Shown here: positions 16,285 through 24,221 of the stretch, piece by piece
Numbering within the stretch: the stretch's first letter is position 1
Layout: every line of letters begins with the position of its first letter
Source: Duganella sp. 1411
Lineage (GTDB): Bacteria; Pseudomonadota; Gammaproteobacteria; Burkholderiales; Burkholderiaceae_D
Length of the DNA stretch: 64,000 nt
NCBI RefSeq assembly: GCF_017833525.1
Contig: NZ_JAFICD010000003.1
Span: 558,001-622,000, forward strand
Reading direction: 5' to 3'
Translations under genes and position numbers: made by a program
The notes under the pieces: generated by a model
Database searches by the model: none
Seen by the model: only the letters and a program-made list of their open reading frames with translations
What the model was told of the DNA's origin: nothing

Positions 16285-17849
16285 CTGTCGCCGGGCGCGG
16301 CGCCCGAGCGCGCCACCCAGTCGATCAGCGCGTCGAGCACGGCGCGGCCGGCACCGTTGGCCACGTGCTCGTCGTTGAGCATGGCGACCACGACGACGGG
16401 CTCGTTGTTGGCGTCCTGCACGTAGCCGGCGACGGCGATCACGCCTTTGAGGCTGCCGGTCTTGATGCGCGCGCGCATCGCGGCCGGGCTGTCCTTGAGG
16501 CGGCGGCGCATGGTGCCGTCGGTGGCCGCGATCGGCAGGCTGGAGAGGAACTCGGGCATCCACAGGCTCTTCAGGCCGGCCCGCAGCACGCCGGCCAGTT
16601 GCGCCGGCGTGGCCCGTTCGGCGCGCGACAGGCCGGAGCCGTTGTCGATCACCAGGCCGTTGCCGTCGATGGCGTGGCGTTGCAGCCAGGCGCGGATCGC
16701 CGCCTCGGCGCGCGCGGCGGTGCTGGCCTGGCCAGCGTCCGGCGGCAGCGGCCGGCTGCCCAGCAGTGGGTCCGCCTCCAGGCTGCCCAGGCTGAGGAAG
16801 ATGGTGCGCGCCAAGGTGTTGTCCGAGTTTTTATTGGTGTCGCGCAGCACTTCCGGCAGCGCGCGCGCGACGTGCTCGGCCAGCAGGCGCAGCACCGGCG
16901 TGGTGGCCGGGGCGGGCACGGCCGCCGGCGGCGCGGTGGGCGCGGCGGTGGTGGCGTCGGTGTCGGCGTTGACGGCCGCTGTCCGCGCGGGCGGCGGCGT
17001 CGGCGCGCTCGCTTCGCGCACGTCGCCCTTCAGCGTGCCGCCCAGCTTGTGCCAGGTGGTGCGCACCAGGCGCTCCAGATAATCGTGCGGGTCGAGCACG
17101 TTGACGCTGATCGACTTGACGCAGTCGCGCGGGAAGCTGCCGTGCAACACCACTTCGATGCGGTCGCCTTTGCGGGCGAAGTCCGGGCTGCGCCAGCCGT
17201 TCTCCCACGCCGGACAGGGCGCGTCGCTGGTGGTCATCTCCGAGCGCACGCCGACCTTGTCCATCTCCGGCATCATCGCTAGCGACAGCTTGCCGCCGAC
17301 CGAGCGCATCTCCACCTTCAGCAGGTTGGTGTTGACCAGCAGCGCGTCCGGCGCGACGTTGTAGTACGCCCACGGATATTCGTCGAACTGCGGTTGCCCG
17401 GGGTCGGGCCGCGCGGGCTGGAACAGTTGCCGGTCCAGCACGATGTCGCCCTTGATGCTTTTGATGCCCTGGTTGCGCAGCGCTTGCAGCATGTGGCCCA
17501 GCACGTCCTCGTTGAAGTCGGCGTCGGCGCCGCCGCGCAGGATCAGGTCGCCCTGCAGCGCGCCGTTGACGATGGGCGCGCTGGTCAGCAGCTCCGTCCG
17601 TCCGCGGAACACCGGCCCCAGTTGCTCGAGCGCCGTCAGCGTCGTGAACAGCTTCATCGTCGATGCCGGCTGCATGCTTTGCTGGGCGTTGTGCGAGATC
17701 AGCGTGGTGTCGCCGCGCATGACGACGATGCCGGCCGCTTGCGGCGGAATCTGCGCCGCTTGCATCAGCCGCGCGACCGGCTCCGGCAGGTCGGCGGCGT
17801 GGACGGCGCCCACGGCAAGCGCGGCGGCTAAAGTAAGACGACGAAACAT
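16251..17849 (-). CDS. dacB: D-alanyl-D-alanine carboxypeptidase/endopeptidase (PBP4, family S13)
   Basis: A 532-residue periplasmic protein with a signal peptide (MFRRLTLAAALAVGAVHA). The penicilloyl-serine motifs are visible: SxxK (Ser63-Lys66, PASTMK), SDN (NKNSDNTLAR) and KTG (RIKTGSLKG). It trims terminal D-Ala and cuts DD-crosslinks. Between the SxxK region and the SDN half is an Ala/Pro/Thr-rich insertion (about residues 285-325) that looks unstructured. It is 11 bp downstream of the SpmAB-type gene on the same strand, so the two form an operon. Its 3' end overlaps the LysR gene. Confidence 0.94.
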   Translation of the reverse strand: MFRRLTLAAALAVGAVHAADLPEPVARLMQAAQIPPQAAGIVVMRGDTTLISHNAQQSMQPASTMKLFTTLTALEQLGPVFRGRTELLTSAPIVNGALQGDLILRGGADADFNEDVLGHMLQALRNQGIKSIKGDIVLDRQLFQPARPDPGQPQFDEYPWAYYNVAPDALLVNTNLLKVEMRSVGGKLSLAMMPEMDKVGVRSEMTTSDAPCPAWENGWRSPDFARKGDRIEVVLHGSFPRDCVKSISVNVLDPHDYLERLVRTTWHKLGGTLKGDVREASAPTPPPARTAAVNADTDATTAAPTAPPAAVPAPATTPVLRLLAEHVARALPEVLRDTNKNSDNTLARTIFLSLGSLEADPLLGSRPLPPDAGQASTAARAEAAIRAWLQRHAIDGNGLVIDNGSGLSRAERATPAQLAGVLRAGLKSLWMPEFLSSLPIAATDGTMRRRLKDSPAAMRARIKTGSLKGVIAVAGYVQDANNEPVVVVAMLNDEHVANGAGRAVLDALIDWVARSGAAPGDSYVPNPPSATR

Positions 17850-17860
17850 GACAGACCCGT

Positions 17861-19099
17861 TCAATGGAAGAAGATGTAGGCGACCGCGATGGCGGCGATG
17901 ACGCCGGCGAAGTCGGCGATCAGCCCGCACGAGATCGCGTAGCGCGTCTTGCGGATGCCGACCGAGCCGAAATACAGCGCGACGATGTAGAAGGTGGTGT
18001 CGGCCGAGCCCTGGAACACGCAGGCCAGGCGGCCGACGAAGGAATCGACGCCGTAGGTTTGCATGGTGGAGATCATCATCGCCTTGGAGCCGCTGCCGCT
18101 GAGCGGTTTCATCAGCGCGGTCGGCAGCGCCGGCACGAAATCGGTGTTGAAGCCCAAGGCGCCGAACAGCCAGCTGAAGCCGTCGACGACAAAGGCGAAC
18201 AGCCCGGCGTTGCGGATCACGCTGATGGCCACCAGCATGCCGACCAGATACGGGATGACCGTCAGCGAGGTCTGGATGCCGCCCTTGGCGCCCTCGATGA
18301 AGGCTTCGTAGACGTTGACCTTCTTCCACAGCGCGCCGATGATGAAGCCGCCGATGACGCCGATCAGGACCAGGTTGCTGAAGACCTTGGAGAACAGTTC
18401 GATCTCGGGCCGGGTCAGCACCTGCGTGAAATACCAGATCAGGCCGGCGATGGCGGCGGTGCTGCAGCCGAGCCAGCCCAGCACGACGCGGTCGAACAGG
18501 TTGATGCGCTGGCGGATCGCCACGGCGATCAGGCCGGTGACGGTGGCGACGTAGGTGGCGATCATGCACGGGATGAAGATGTCGGACGGGTCGGCCGCGC
18601 CGAGGATCGAGCGCTGCGCCATGATGGCCACCGGGATCAGGGTCAGGCCCGAGGTGTGCAGCACCAGGAACATGATCTGGGCGTCGGTCGGCTCGTCCTT
18701 GCTGGGGTTGAGCGTTTGCAGGCTTTCCATCGCCTTCAGGCCGAACGGCGTGGCCGCGTTGTCCAGGCCGAGCAGGTTGGCCGAGAAATTCATCAGCATG
18801 TGGCCGGTGGCCGGATGCTCCTTCGGCACGCCGGGGAAGATGCGCGAGAAGAACGGCGCGATCAGGCGCGCCAGCAGGTTGACGGCGCCGGCCTTCTCGC
18901 CGATGTTCATGATGCCCAGCCACAAGGTCATGACGCCGGCCAGCGGCAGCGCGATGTCCATCACGCCGCTCTTGGCCGACTCGAACGTGCCGTCGATGAT
19001 GCGCTTGAAGATTTCCGTGTCGCCCATGAACAGAAACTGCGCCAGCGCGGCGGCAAACCCGACAAGGAAGAAGCCAGACCAGATGTAATTGAGCGACAT
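17861..19099 (-). CDS. fused SpmA-SpmB (spore maturation-like) membrane protein
   Basis: A 412-residue inner membrane protein with two Gate (nucleoside-recognition) domains. The N-terminal half resembles SpmA (VMDIALPLAGVMTLWLGIMNIGEKAGAV, LMNFSANLLGLDNAATPFGLKAMESL) and the C-terminal half SpmB (IPYLVGMLVAISVIRNAG, KPLSGSGSKAMM, FQGSADTTFYIVALYFGSVGI). In Bacillus the separate spmA and spmB genes follow dacB and act in spore dehydration. Gram-negative fusions exist, but the transported solute is unknown. It is upstream of and cotranscribed with dacB. Confidence 0.9.
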   Translation of the reverse strand: MSLNYIWSGFFLVGFAAALAQFLFMGDTEIFKRIIDGTFESAKSGVMDIALPLAGVMTLWLGIMNIGEKAGAVNLLARLIAPFFSRIFPGVPKEHPATGHMLMNFSANLLGLDNAATPFGLKAMESLQTLNPSKDEPTDAQIMFLVLHTSGLTLIPVAIMAQRSILGAADPSDIFIPCMIATYVATVTGLIAVAIRQRINLFDRVVLGWLGCSTAAIAGLIWYFTQVLTRPEIELFSKVFSNLVLIGVIGGFIIGALWKKVNVYEAFIEGAKGGIQTSLTVIPYLVGMLVAISVIRNAGLFAFVVDGFSWLFGALGFNTDFVPALPTALMKPLSGSGSKAMMISTMQTYGVDSFVGRLACVFQGSADTTFYIVALYFGSVGIRKTRYAISCGLIADFAGVIAAIAVAYIFFH

Positions 19100-19197
19100 A
19101 TGTGCGGATTTTCTTGAAACAGTGGGCGACAGGCAAAGTATAGCGGGTCGGCAAGCGGAAAAAGTTATAAGCTGCCGCTTTACGTACGCGGTGTGAA

Positions 19198-20940
19198 ATG
19201 GACGTTATGCTGAAAAATTACGCAGCCGCCTTGCTGGCGCTGGTGGTCGGCCTGGGCGCGCCGGCCGCGCAGCCCGTGGCGCAGCCGGCGCCGTCCGCGC
19301 CCAAGGTGCTGCGCGCCTTCCTCAGCACCGGCGAGACCGGGCTCGATCCGGCGGTCGCCTCCGATATCGCCAGTCTCAGCCTGCTGGAAAACCTGTTCGA
19401 CCCGCTGCTGCGCTACGATTACCTGGCCCGTCCCGTCAAACTGCAGGCCAACACGCTGGCGGCCATGCCGACGGTCGAGGACAACGGCCGAACCTACACC
19501 TTCCACTTGCGCCAGGACGTCTACTTCACCGACGATCCCGCGTTCAAGGGCGCGCGCCGGCAGGTGACGGCGCAGGATTACGTCTACAGCCTCAAGCGCC
19601 TGTACGATCCTGCGCTCAAATCGCCGTGGAGCTTCCTGCTGGAAGGCAAAATCGTCGGCGACGACGCGCTCAAGGCGCGCTTCGGCTACGACGGCGACAT
19701 CGCCGGCCTGCGCGCGGTGGACAAGTTCACGCTGCGCATCCGGCTCAACGCCGCCGATCCCAACTTCCTGTTCTACCTGGCGATCCCGGCCACCGGCGTG
19801 GTGGCGCGCGAAGTGGTCGAGGCGTACGGCGCGCAGGTCGGCAACCATCCGGTCGGCACCGGCCCGTTCAGGATCGGCACGTGGAAGCGCAGCGACCAGA
19901 TCTCGCTGCTGGCCAACCGCGACTTCCGGCCGATGTTGTTCCAGGGCCGGCGCCTGCCGCTGGTGGACCGGGTCGACGTCAAGATCATGGAGGAATACCA
20001 GTCGCGCGTGCTCGGCTTCCTCAACGGCGAATTCGATTTCCTCGAACAACTGCCCGAATCGATGAAGGAAATGGTGCTGACCGACGACGCCAGGCCGACC
20101 TTGAAGCCCGAGCTGGCGCGCAAGGGGCTGGTGCTGTCGCCCTTCCCCGTGCTGCAAACATATTACATGTGGATGAACATGGAAGACCCGCTGATCGGCG
20201 GCTACGGCAAGGACAAGGTGGCGCTGCGCCGCGCCATCGCGCTCAGCTACGACAGCGCCGAGGACATCGCCCGCATGAAGAAGGGGCTGGCGCTGCGCGC
20301 CGAGACGCCGCTGCCGCCGAACGTGCTCGGCTACGACCCGGATTATCACAGCCCGGTCGGCTACGATCCGGCGCTGGCCAACGCGCTGCTGGACCGCTAC
20401 GGCTACCGCAAGGGGCGCGGCGGCTGGCGCACCCTGCCCGACGGCAAGCCGCTGACGCTGGTGATGCATACGGAGCCGTCGATGGTCGGCCGCCTGCGCG
20501 ACGAGCTGTGGCGCAAGAACCTGAACGCGATCGGCCTCAACGTCACCTTCAAGAGCGACAAGAAGACCGAGATCATCAAAGCCTCGCGGCTGGGCAAGGT
20601 GATGATGTTCGAAACCAACTGGGTGGCCGACTTCCCGGACGGCGACAATTTCTATCAACTGCTGTACGGTCCCAACAAGGCGGGGCCGAATTACGCGCGC
20701 TTCAATCTGCCGGCCTACAACCAGCGCTATGAACGGACCCGCGCCATGGACGATACGCCCGAGCGCACCAGGCTGTACGACGAAATGGCGCAGCTCATCC
20801 ACGCGTACACGCCGTGGGTGCTGCTGACACACCCGATCTCCGCCGACCTGCAACAGCCATGGCTGCGGAATTACACGCGCCATCCGGTGGAATTGACCAA
20901 CTGGCGTTATCTGGACGTCGCCGCACATACTGCGCGTTGA
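19198..20940 (+). CDS. extracellular solute-binding protein, family 5 (peptide-type ABC SBP)
   Basis: A 580-residue periplasmic binding protein with an N-terminal signal sequence (Ala-rich, ending near PAAQPVAQ). SBP_bac_5 features are the early segment LDPAVASDIASLSLLENLFDPLL, PVGTGPFRIGTWKRSDQISLLANRDF, and ALRRAIALSYDSAEDIARM. Met at 19198 or 19207 could be the start. No permease or ATPase genes are adjacent, so it either serves a transporter elsewhere (compare MppA using the Opp permease for murein peptides) or has another role. Its place beside cell-wall genes makes a muropeptide ligand worth testing. Confidence 0.88.
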   Translation: MDVMLKNYAAALLALVVGLGAPAAQPVAQPAPSAPKVLRAFLSTGETGLDPAVASDIASLSLLENLFDPLLRYDYLARPVKLQANTLAAMPTVEDNGRTYTFHLRQDVYFTDDPAFKGARRQVTAQDYVYSLKRLYDPALKSPWSFLLEGKIVGDDALKARFGYDGDIAGLRAVDKFTLRIRLNAADPNFLFYLAIPATGVVAREVVEAYGAQVGNHPVGTGPFRIGTWKRSDQISLLANRDFRPMLFQGRRLPLVDRVDVKIMEEYQSRVLGFLNGEFDFLEQLPESMKEMVLTDDARPTLKPELARKGLVLSPFPVLQTYYMWMNMEDPLIGGYGKDKVALRRAIALSYDSAEDIARMKKGLALRAETPLPPNVLGYDPDYHSPVGYDPALANALLDRYGYRKGRGGWRTLPDGKPLTLVMHTEPSMVGRLRDELWRKNLNAIGLNVTFKSDKKTEIIKASRLGKVMMFETNWVADFPDGDNFYQLLYGPNKAGPNYARFNLPAYNQRYERTRAMDDTPERTRLYDEMAQLIHAYTPWVLLTHPISADLQQPWLRNYTRHPVELTNWRYLDVAAHTAR

Positions 20941-20961
20941 GCTCACGCGTACAATGGATAA

Positions 20962-21879
20962 ATGAAATTTCTCAATCGACGGGGCCTGGCCTACGTGCTC
21001 ATGCACCCGATGGACTTCCTGGTGCAATGCCTCAAGGGCTTCCGCGCCAACCAGGGCCTGCTGCTGGCGGGCGCGGTGGCGTATTACTCGCTGCTGTCGA
21101 TCGTGCCGCTGCTGATGCTGGTGGTGGTGGCGCTGTCGCACGTCATCGACGAGACCGTGCTGCTGGACACGGTCGGGCGCTATCTGAATTACCTGGTACC
21201 GGGCCAATCGAAACCGATCGTCACCGAGGTCGGCCACTTCCTCGAACACCGCGACGTGGTCGGCGGCGTGCTGCTGATCAGCATGATTTTCTTCAGTTCG
21301 CTGGCCTTCACGGTGCTGGAAAACGCCATGTCGGTCATCTTCAAGCACCGGGTGGAGATCAAGCGGCGGCGGTATTTGATCTCGGCGATCATGCCCTACT
21401 GCTTCATCCTGTCGCTGGGCGTGGGCATGTTGCTGGTGACCCTGGTGGCCGGCAGCCTGCAGGTGATGGGCGAGGAAAGCGTGCGCCTGTTCGGCTACGA
21501 CTGGTCGCTGGAGGGCGTCTCGGGCGCGCTGCTGTACATGCTGGGGCTGGGCGGCGAGGTGCTGGTGCTGACGGCGATCTATCTGGTGATGCCGGTCGGC
21601 AGGCTATCGCTGTCGCACGCGCTGATCGGCGGCGTGACGGCGGCGCTGCTGTGGGAAGCGGCGCGCCACATTTTGGTGTGGTACTTCTCGACCCTGTCGC
21701 AGGTCAATGTGGTGTACGGCTCGATGACGACGGCCATCATCGTCATGTTCAGCCTGGAGATCGGCGCGACGTTGCTGCTGTTCGGCGCGCAGGTCATCTC
21801 CGAATTCGAACGGGCGTGCCGCCACAAGCCGCGCCGCAATCCGACGCCGTTGACCACCGAAGCGACAGAAATGAAATAA
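20962..21879 (+). CDS. YihY/BrkB-family inner membrane protein
   Basis: A 305-residue protein with six likely membrane spans: AGAVAYYSLLSIVPLLMLVVVAL, VVGGVLLISMIFFSSLAF, PYCFILSLGVGMLLVTLV, ALLYMLGLGGEVLVLTAIYLVMP, a Gly/Ala-rich span near ALIGGVTAALLW and TTAIIVMFSLEIGATLLLFGAQ. This matches the YihY family, once misassigned as RNase BN and related to Bordetella BrkB. Function is uncertain. It begins 21 bp after the solute-binding protein gene and probably shares its transcript. Its stop is immediately followed by a small palindrome and a candidate RNA gene. Confidence 0.9.
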   Translation: MKFLNRRGLAYVLMHPMDFLVQCLKGFRANQGLLLAGAVAYYSLLSIVPLLMLVVVALSHVIDETVLLDTVGRYLNYLVPGQSKPIVTEVGHFLEHRDVVGGVLLISMIFFSSLAFTVLENAMSVIFKHRVEIKRRRYLISAIMPYCFILSLGVGMLLVTLVAGSLQVMGEESVRLFGYDWSLEGVSGALLYMLGLGGEVLVLTAIYLVMPVGRLSLSHALIGGVTAALLWEAARHILVWYFSTLSQVNVVYGSMTTAIIVMFSLEIGATLLLFGAQVISEFERACRHKPRRNPTPLTTEATEMK

Positions 21880-21880
21880 T

Positions 21881-21895
21881 TTGTGCGTCGCACAA
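21881..21895. promoter_or_regulatory. 15-bp palindrome TTGTGCGTCGCACAA
   Basis: A perfect 7-1-7 palindrome directly after the yihY stop codon and about 10 bp upstream of a possible TACACT -10 box (21906-21911). It could be an operator or the -35 region of the promoter for the RNA gene downstream. No binding protein can be named. Confidence 0.4.
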
Positions 21896-21917
21896 ACATC
21901 TGTGTTACACTACGTTC

Positions 21918-22186
21918 GTGGTTGAGGTTTCTTGGTTTCCAAGTGAACAGTCCCACATCCAAGGCAAGCGTAGTGATCTGATGTGTGTAAGAGCGGATCA
22001 CAGATGGCGCCACCTGGAGTTGTAGTTTCGAATACATTGGTCGTTTTACACGTTGGAGGCACCACGCAGATAGCATGGGCGTCCGAGAAACGCTGAAGTC
22101 ACTTTGCAGATAGCACTGGACGACGGCACGATTAAAGCATTGGTAATACATTGGAACGAAGCCCGTTGAGATACGGGCTTTTTTTT
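21918..22186 (+). ncRNA. candidate structured small RNA (about 270 nt)
   Basis: The interval after yihY has no plausible coding frame and ends in a textbook intrinsic terminator. A weak promoter candidate (TTGTGC at 21881, TACACT at 21906, 19-bp spacer) precedes it. Inside are two pairs of direct repeats: AATACATTGG at 22031-22040 and 22145-22154, and GCAGATAGCA at 22066-22075 and 22106-22115. I do not recognise tmRNA, RNase P, SRP RNA or a known riboswitch. The 5' end is a guess; alternatively it is a long yihY 3' UTR. Confidence 0.5.
22159..22186 (+). terminator. Rho-independent terminator
   Basis: Perfect 8-bp stem AAGCCCGT/ACGGGCTT with a 6-nt loop and a run of eight T residues, two of them closing the stem. 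It terminates the candidate RNA or a yihY read-through transcript. Confidence 0.9.
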
Positions 22187-22193
22187 CGTCCAT

Positions 22194-22308
22194 ACTCCGG
22201 GGTCAGGTCCACCATTTCTACACGAGCTTAAGCGTAGGCCGTTGGCGCGGCGCAGTTATGGGCTCAACGGATCAGGCCGTGTAGAAATGGTGGACCTGAC
22301 CCCGGAGT
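22194..22308. repeat. 115-bp MITE-like element with 31-bp perfect inverted repeats
   Basis: Arms 22194-22224 and 22278-22308 are exact reverse complements over 31 bp, starting ACTCCGGGGTCAGGTCC, around a 53-bp interior. It begins 7 bp after the terminator T-run and ends 4 bp before the acyl-CoA dehydrogenase stop. No coding capacity. Its GGGGTC outer sequence recalls the shorter palindromes at 23483, 27331 and 41572. Confidence 0.92.
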
Positions 22309-22312
22309 TGCT

Positions 22313-23440
22313 TTACAGCGCGCGGGCGATCAGCAGCTTTTGGATGTCGCTGGTGCCTTCGTAAATCTGGCAGACGCGCACGTCCCTATATATACGCTCC
22401 ACCGGGAAATCCGAGACGTAGCCGTAGCCGCCGTGCACCTGGATGGCGTCCGAACAGACCTTCTCCGCCATCTCGGAGGCGAATAGCTTGGCCATCGCCG
22501 CTTCCTTCAGACACGGCAGGCCGGCGTCCTTCATCGATGCCGCGTGGCGGATCAGTTGCCGCGCCGCTTCGATTTGCGTGGCCATGTCGGCCAGCCGGAA
22601 TTGCACCGCCTGGTGCTCGTAGATCGGCTTGCCGAAACTCTCGCGCTCGCGCGCGTACGCCAACGCGGCTTCATACGCGGCGCGCGCCATGCCCACCGCT
22701 TGCGAGGCGATGCCGATGCGCCCGCCCTCCAGCCCCGACAGCGCGATCTTGTAGCCCTGCCCCTCTTCGCCGATCAGATTTTCTGCCGGGATGCGGCAAT
22801 TCTCGAACAGGATCTGCGCCGTGTCCGATGAGTGCTGTCCCATCTTTTGCTCCAGCCCGGCGACGGTGTAGCCCGGCGTCGACGTCGGCACCCAGAACGC
22901 GCTGATGCCCTTCTTGCCGGCGGCCTTGTCCGTCACCGCCAGCACGATGGCGACGTCCGCGTACTTGCCGCTGGTGATGAATTGCTTGACGCCGTTGAGG
23001 ACGTACTCGCCGCCGTCGCGCGTGGCCGTGGTGCGCAGCGCGGCGGCGTCGCTGCCGGTGTGCGGCTCGGTCAGGCAGAACGCGCCCAGCATGTCGCCTT
23101 GCGCCAACGGACGCAGCCATTGCTCCTTCTGGCGATCGTTAGCGTACATCATGGCGATGCTGCACACCGGGCAGTTGTTGACCGAGATGATGGTCGACGT
23201 GCCGCCATCACCGGCCGCGATCTCCTCCAGCACCAGCGCCAGCGAGACGTAATCCATGCCGGCGCCGCCCAACTCCTCCGGCACGGCGACACCGAAGGCC
23301 CCCAGCGCGGCCAGCTCCTTCAGTTCCTCTTTGGGAAAGTGGTGCTCCTTGTCCCAGCGCCCGGCTTGCGGCGCCAGCCGCTCGCGCGCGAAGGTGCGCA
23401 GCGCGTCGCGGATCATTTCGTGTTCTTCGGTCAGTATCAT
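22313..23440 (-). CDS. acyl-CoA dehydrogenase
   Basis: A 375-residue FAD flavoenzyme of the short/branched-chain type. Visible are AFCLTEPHTGSDAAALRTTA (FAD/substrate site), FITSGKYADV, the arginine-anchored ESFGKPIYEHQAVQFRLADM and the C-terminal catalytic Glu in QIYEGTSDIQKLLIARAL. It differs from LiuA, whose base is on another helix, so it probably handles a butyryl or 2-methylbutyryl-type acyl-CoA. It is the last gene of the liuA-aceK-thiolase-SDR transcript, separated from the SDR gene by 108 bp that carry a GGGGTCGTACCCC palindrome. Confidence 0.94.
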   Translation of the reverse strand: MILTEEHEMIRDALRTFARERLAPQAGRWDKEHHFPKEELKELAALGAFGVAVPEELGGAGMDYVSLALVLEEIAAGDGGTSTIISVNNCPVCSIAMMYANDRQKEQWLRPLAQGDMLGAFCLTEPHTGSDAAALRTTATRDGGEYVLNGVKQFITSGKYADVAIVLAVTDKAAGKKGISAFWVPTSTPGYTVAGLEQKMGQHSSDTAQILFENCRIPAENLIGEEGQGYKIALSGLEGGRIGIASQAVGMARAAYEAALAYARERESFGKPIYEHQAVQFRLADMATQIEAARQLIRHAASMKDAGLPCLKEAAMAKLFASEMAEKVCSDAIQVHGGYGYVSDFPVERIYRDVRVCQIYEGTSDIQKLLIARAL

Positions 23441-23482
23441 GTCGTCTCTTGTTTATAGTTTTAACCCGCAACCCGGGATGTT

Positions 23483-23510
23483 GGGGTCGTACCCCGCGGG
23501 GTACGACCCC
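23483..23510. repeat. 28-bp palindrome GGGGTCGTACCCC-GC-GGGGTACGACCCC
   Basis: Perfect 13-bp arms around a 2-bp centre, between the SDR and acyl-CoA dehydrogenase genes. The same arms occur at 27331 with a different centre, and a variant occurs at 41572. With no T-run it is more likely a small mobile or recombination-type repeat than an intrinsic terminator. Confidence 0.88.
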
Positions 23511-23548
23511 GGTTGGCGGTGCGGGGTTCGCCTTCGATCTTTGCGCCG

Positions 23549-24217
23549 TTACCAGCCGATCGGCGTGCCGTCGTAGTTGCGGTAGACGGCCCGCTCCGAC
23601 GCCGGCAACGCCGCCAGCGTCTTGCGGATGCCGCCCGCGCTTTCCTCCACCGAGATGTCGGCGCCCTCGCCGCCCATCTCCGTGCGCACCCAGCCCGGAT
23701 GGAACGCCACGCAGGTGGCGCCCTGCTTGCCGTACACCAGCGCCGTGTCGATCAGCACCGAGTTGAGCGCGGCTTTGCTGGCGCGGTACAGCGAGCCGCT
23801 CGGGCTGCCACGCTCGCTGAGCGATCCCATCTTCGACGACAGCACCGCCAGCTTGCCGCGCGCCGCGCCCACCATCGGCGCGATGATCGGCAGCAGCCGC
23901 ATCGCCGCCAGCACGTTGGTGTGCATCACGGTGTCGAAATCGGCCTGCGACGGAAAGCCGTCGTGGCGCGGGCCGTAGACGCCGGCGTTGAGCACGGCGA
24001 CGTTGAGTTCCTCGCCGTCGAGCTTCCAGCCGATGCCGGCGCACGCCTCGACGTTGGTGACGTCGAGCTGGTGCGGCTCGGCGCCCAGCGCGCCGAGCGC
24101 GGCGCAGTCGTCGGCCTTGCGCGCGGTGGCGATCACGCGCCAGCCGTCCGCCAGGTATTGCTTAACGAGCTCGAGCCCGATGCCGCGCGAGGCGCCGATG
24201 ATCAGTGCGGTCGCCAT
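23549..24217 (-). CDS. short-chain dehydrogenase/reductase
   Basis: A 222-residue classical-type SDR: cofactor motif ALIIGASRGIG (about 4-14), NAG in VAVLNAGVYGP, catalytic Ser in AVLSSKMGS and YxxxK in SLYRASKAAL, followed by FHPGWVRTEMGG. It resembles the CsgA/C-factor-like group. It starts 4 bp after the thiolase stop and is therefore cotranscribed. It may reduce a 3-oxo or hydroxyacyl intermediate of the acyl-CoA pathway, but a generic carbonyl reductase is equally possible. Confidence 0.9.
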   Translation of the reverse strand: MATALIIGASRGIGLELVKQYLADGWRVIATARKADDCAALGALGAEPHQLDVTNVEACAGIGWKLDGEELNVAVLNAGVYGPRHDGFPSQADFDTVMHTNVLAAMRLLPIIAPMVGAARGKLAVLSSKMGSLSERGSPSGSLYRASKAALNSVLIDTALVYGKQGATCVAFHPGWVRTEMGGEGADISVEESAGGIRKTLAALPASERAVYRNYDGTPIGW

Positions 24218-24221
24218 CCGA

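Noticed and set aside
17861..19099. Evidence for sporulation
   Set aside because: SpmA/SpmB homologues occur as fusions in non-sporulating Gram-negatives; no other spore genes are present.
19180..21348. 722-codon minus-strand frame across the solute-binding protein
   Set aside because: Antisense to an SBP_bac_5 gene; His/Gln/Val-rich shadow.
21579..22193. Minus-strand frame (204 codons) spanning the yihY 3' end and the small RNA candidate
   Set aside because: No ribosome site, no domain, and it would read through a strong terminator hairpin on the opposite strand; the region behaves as non-coding.
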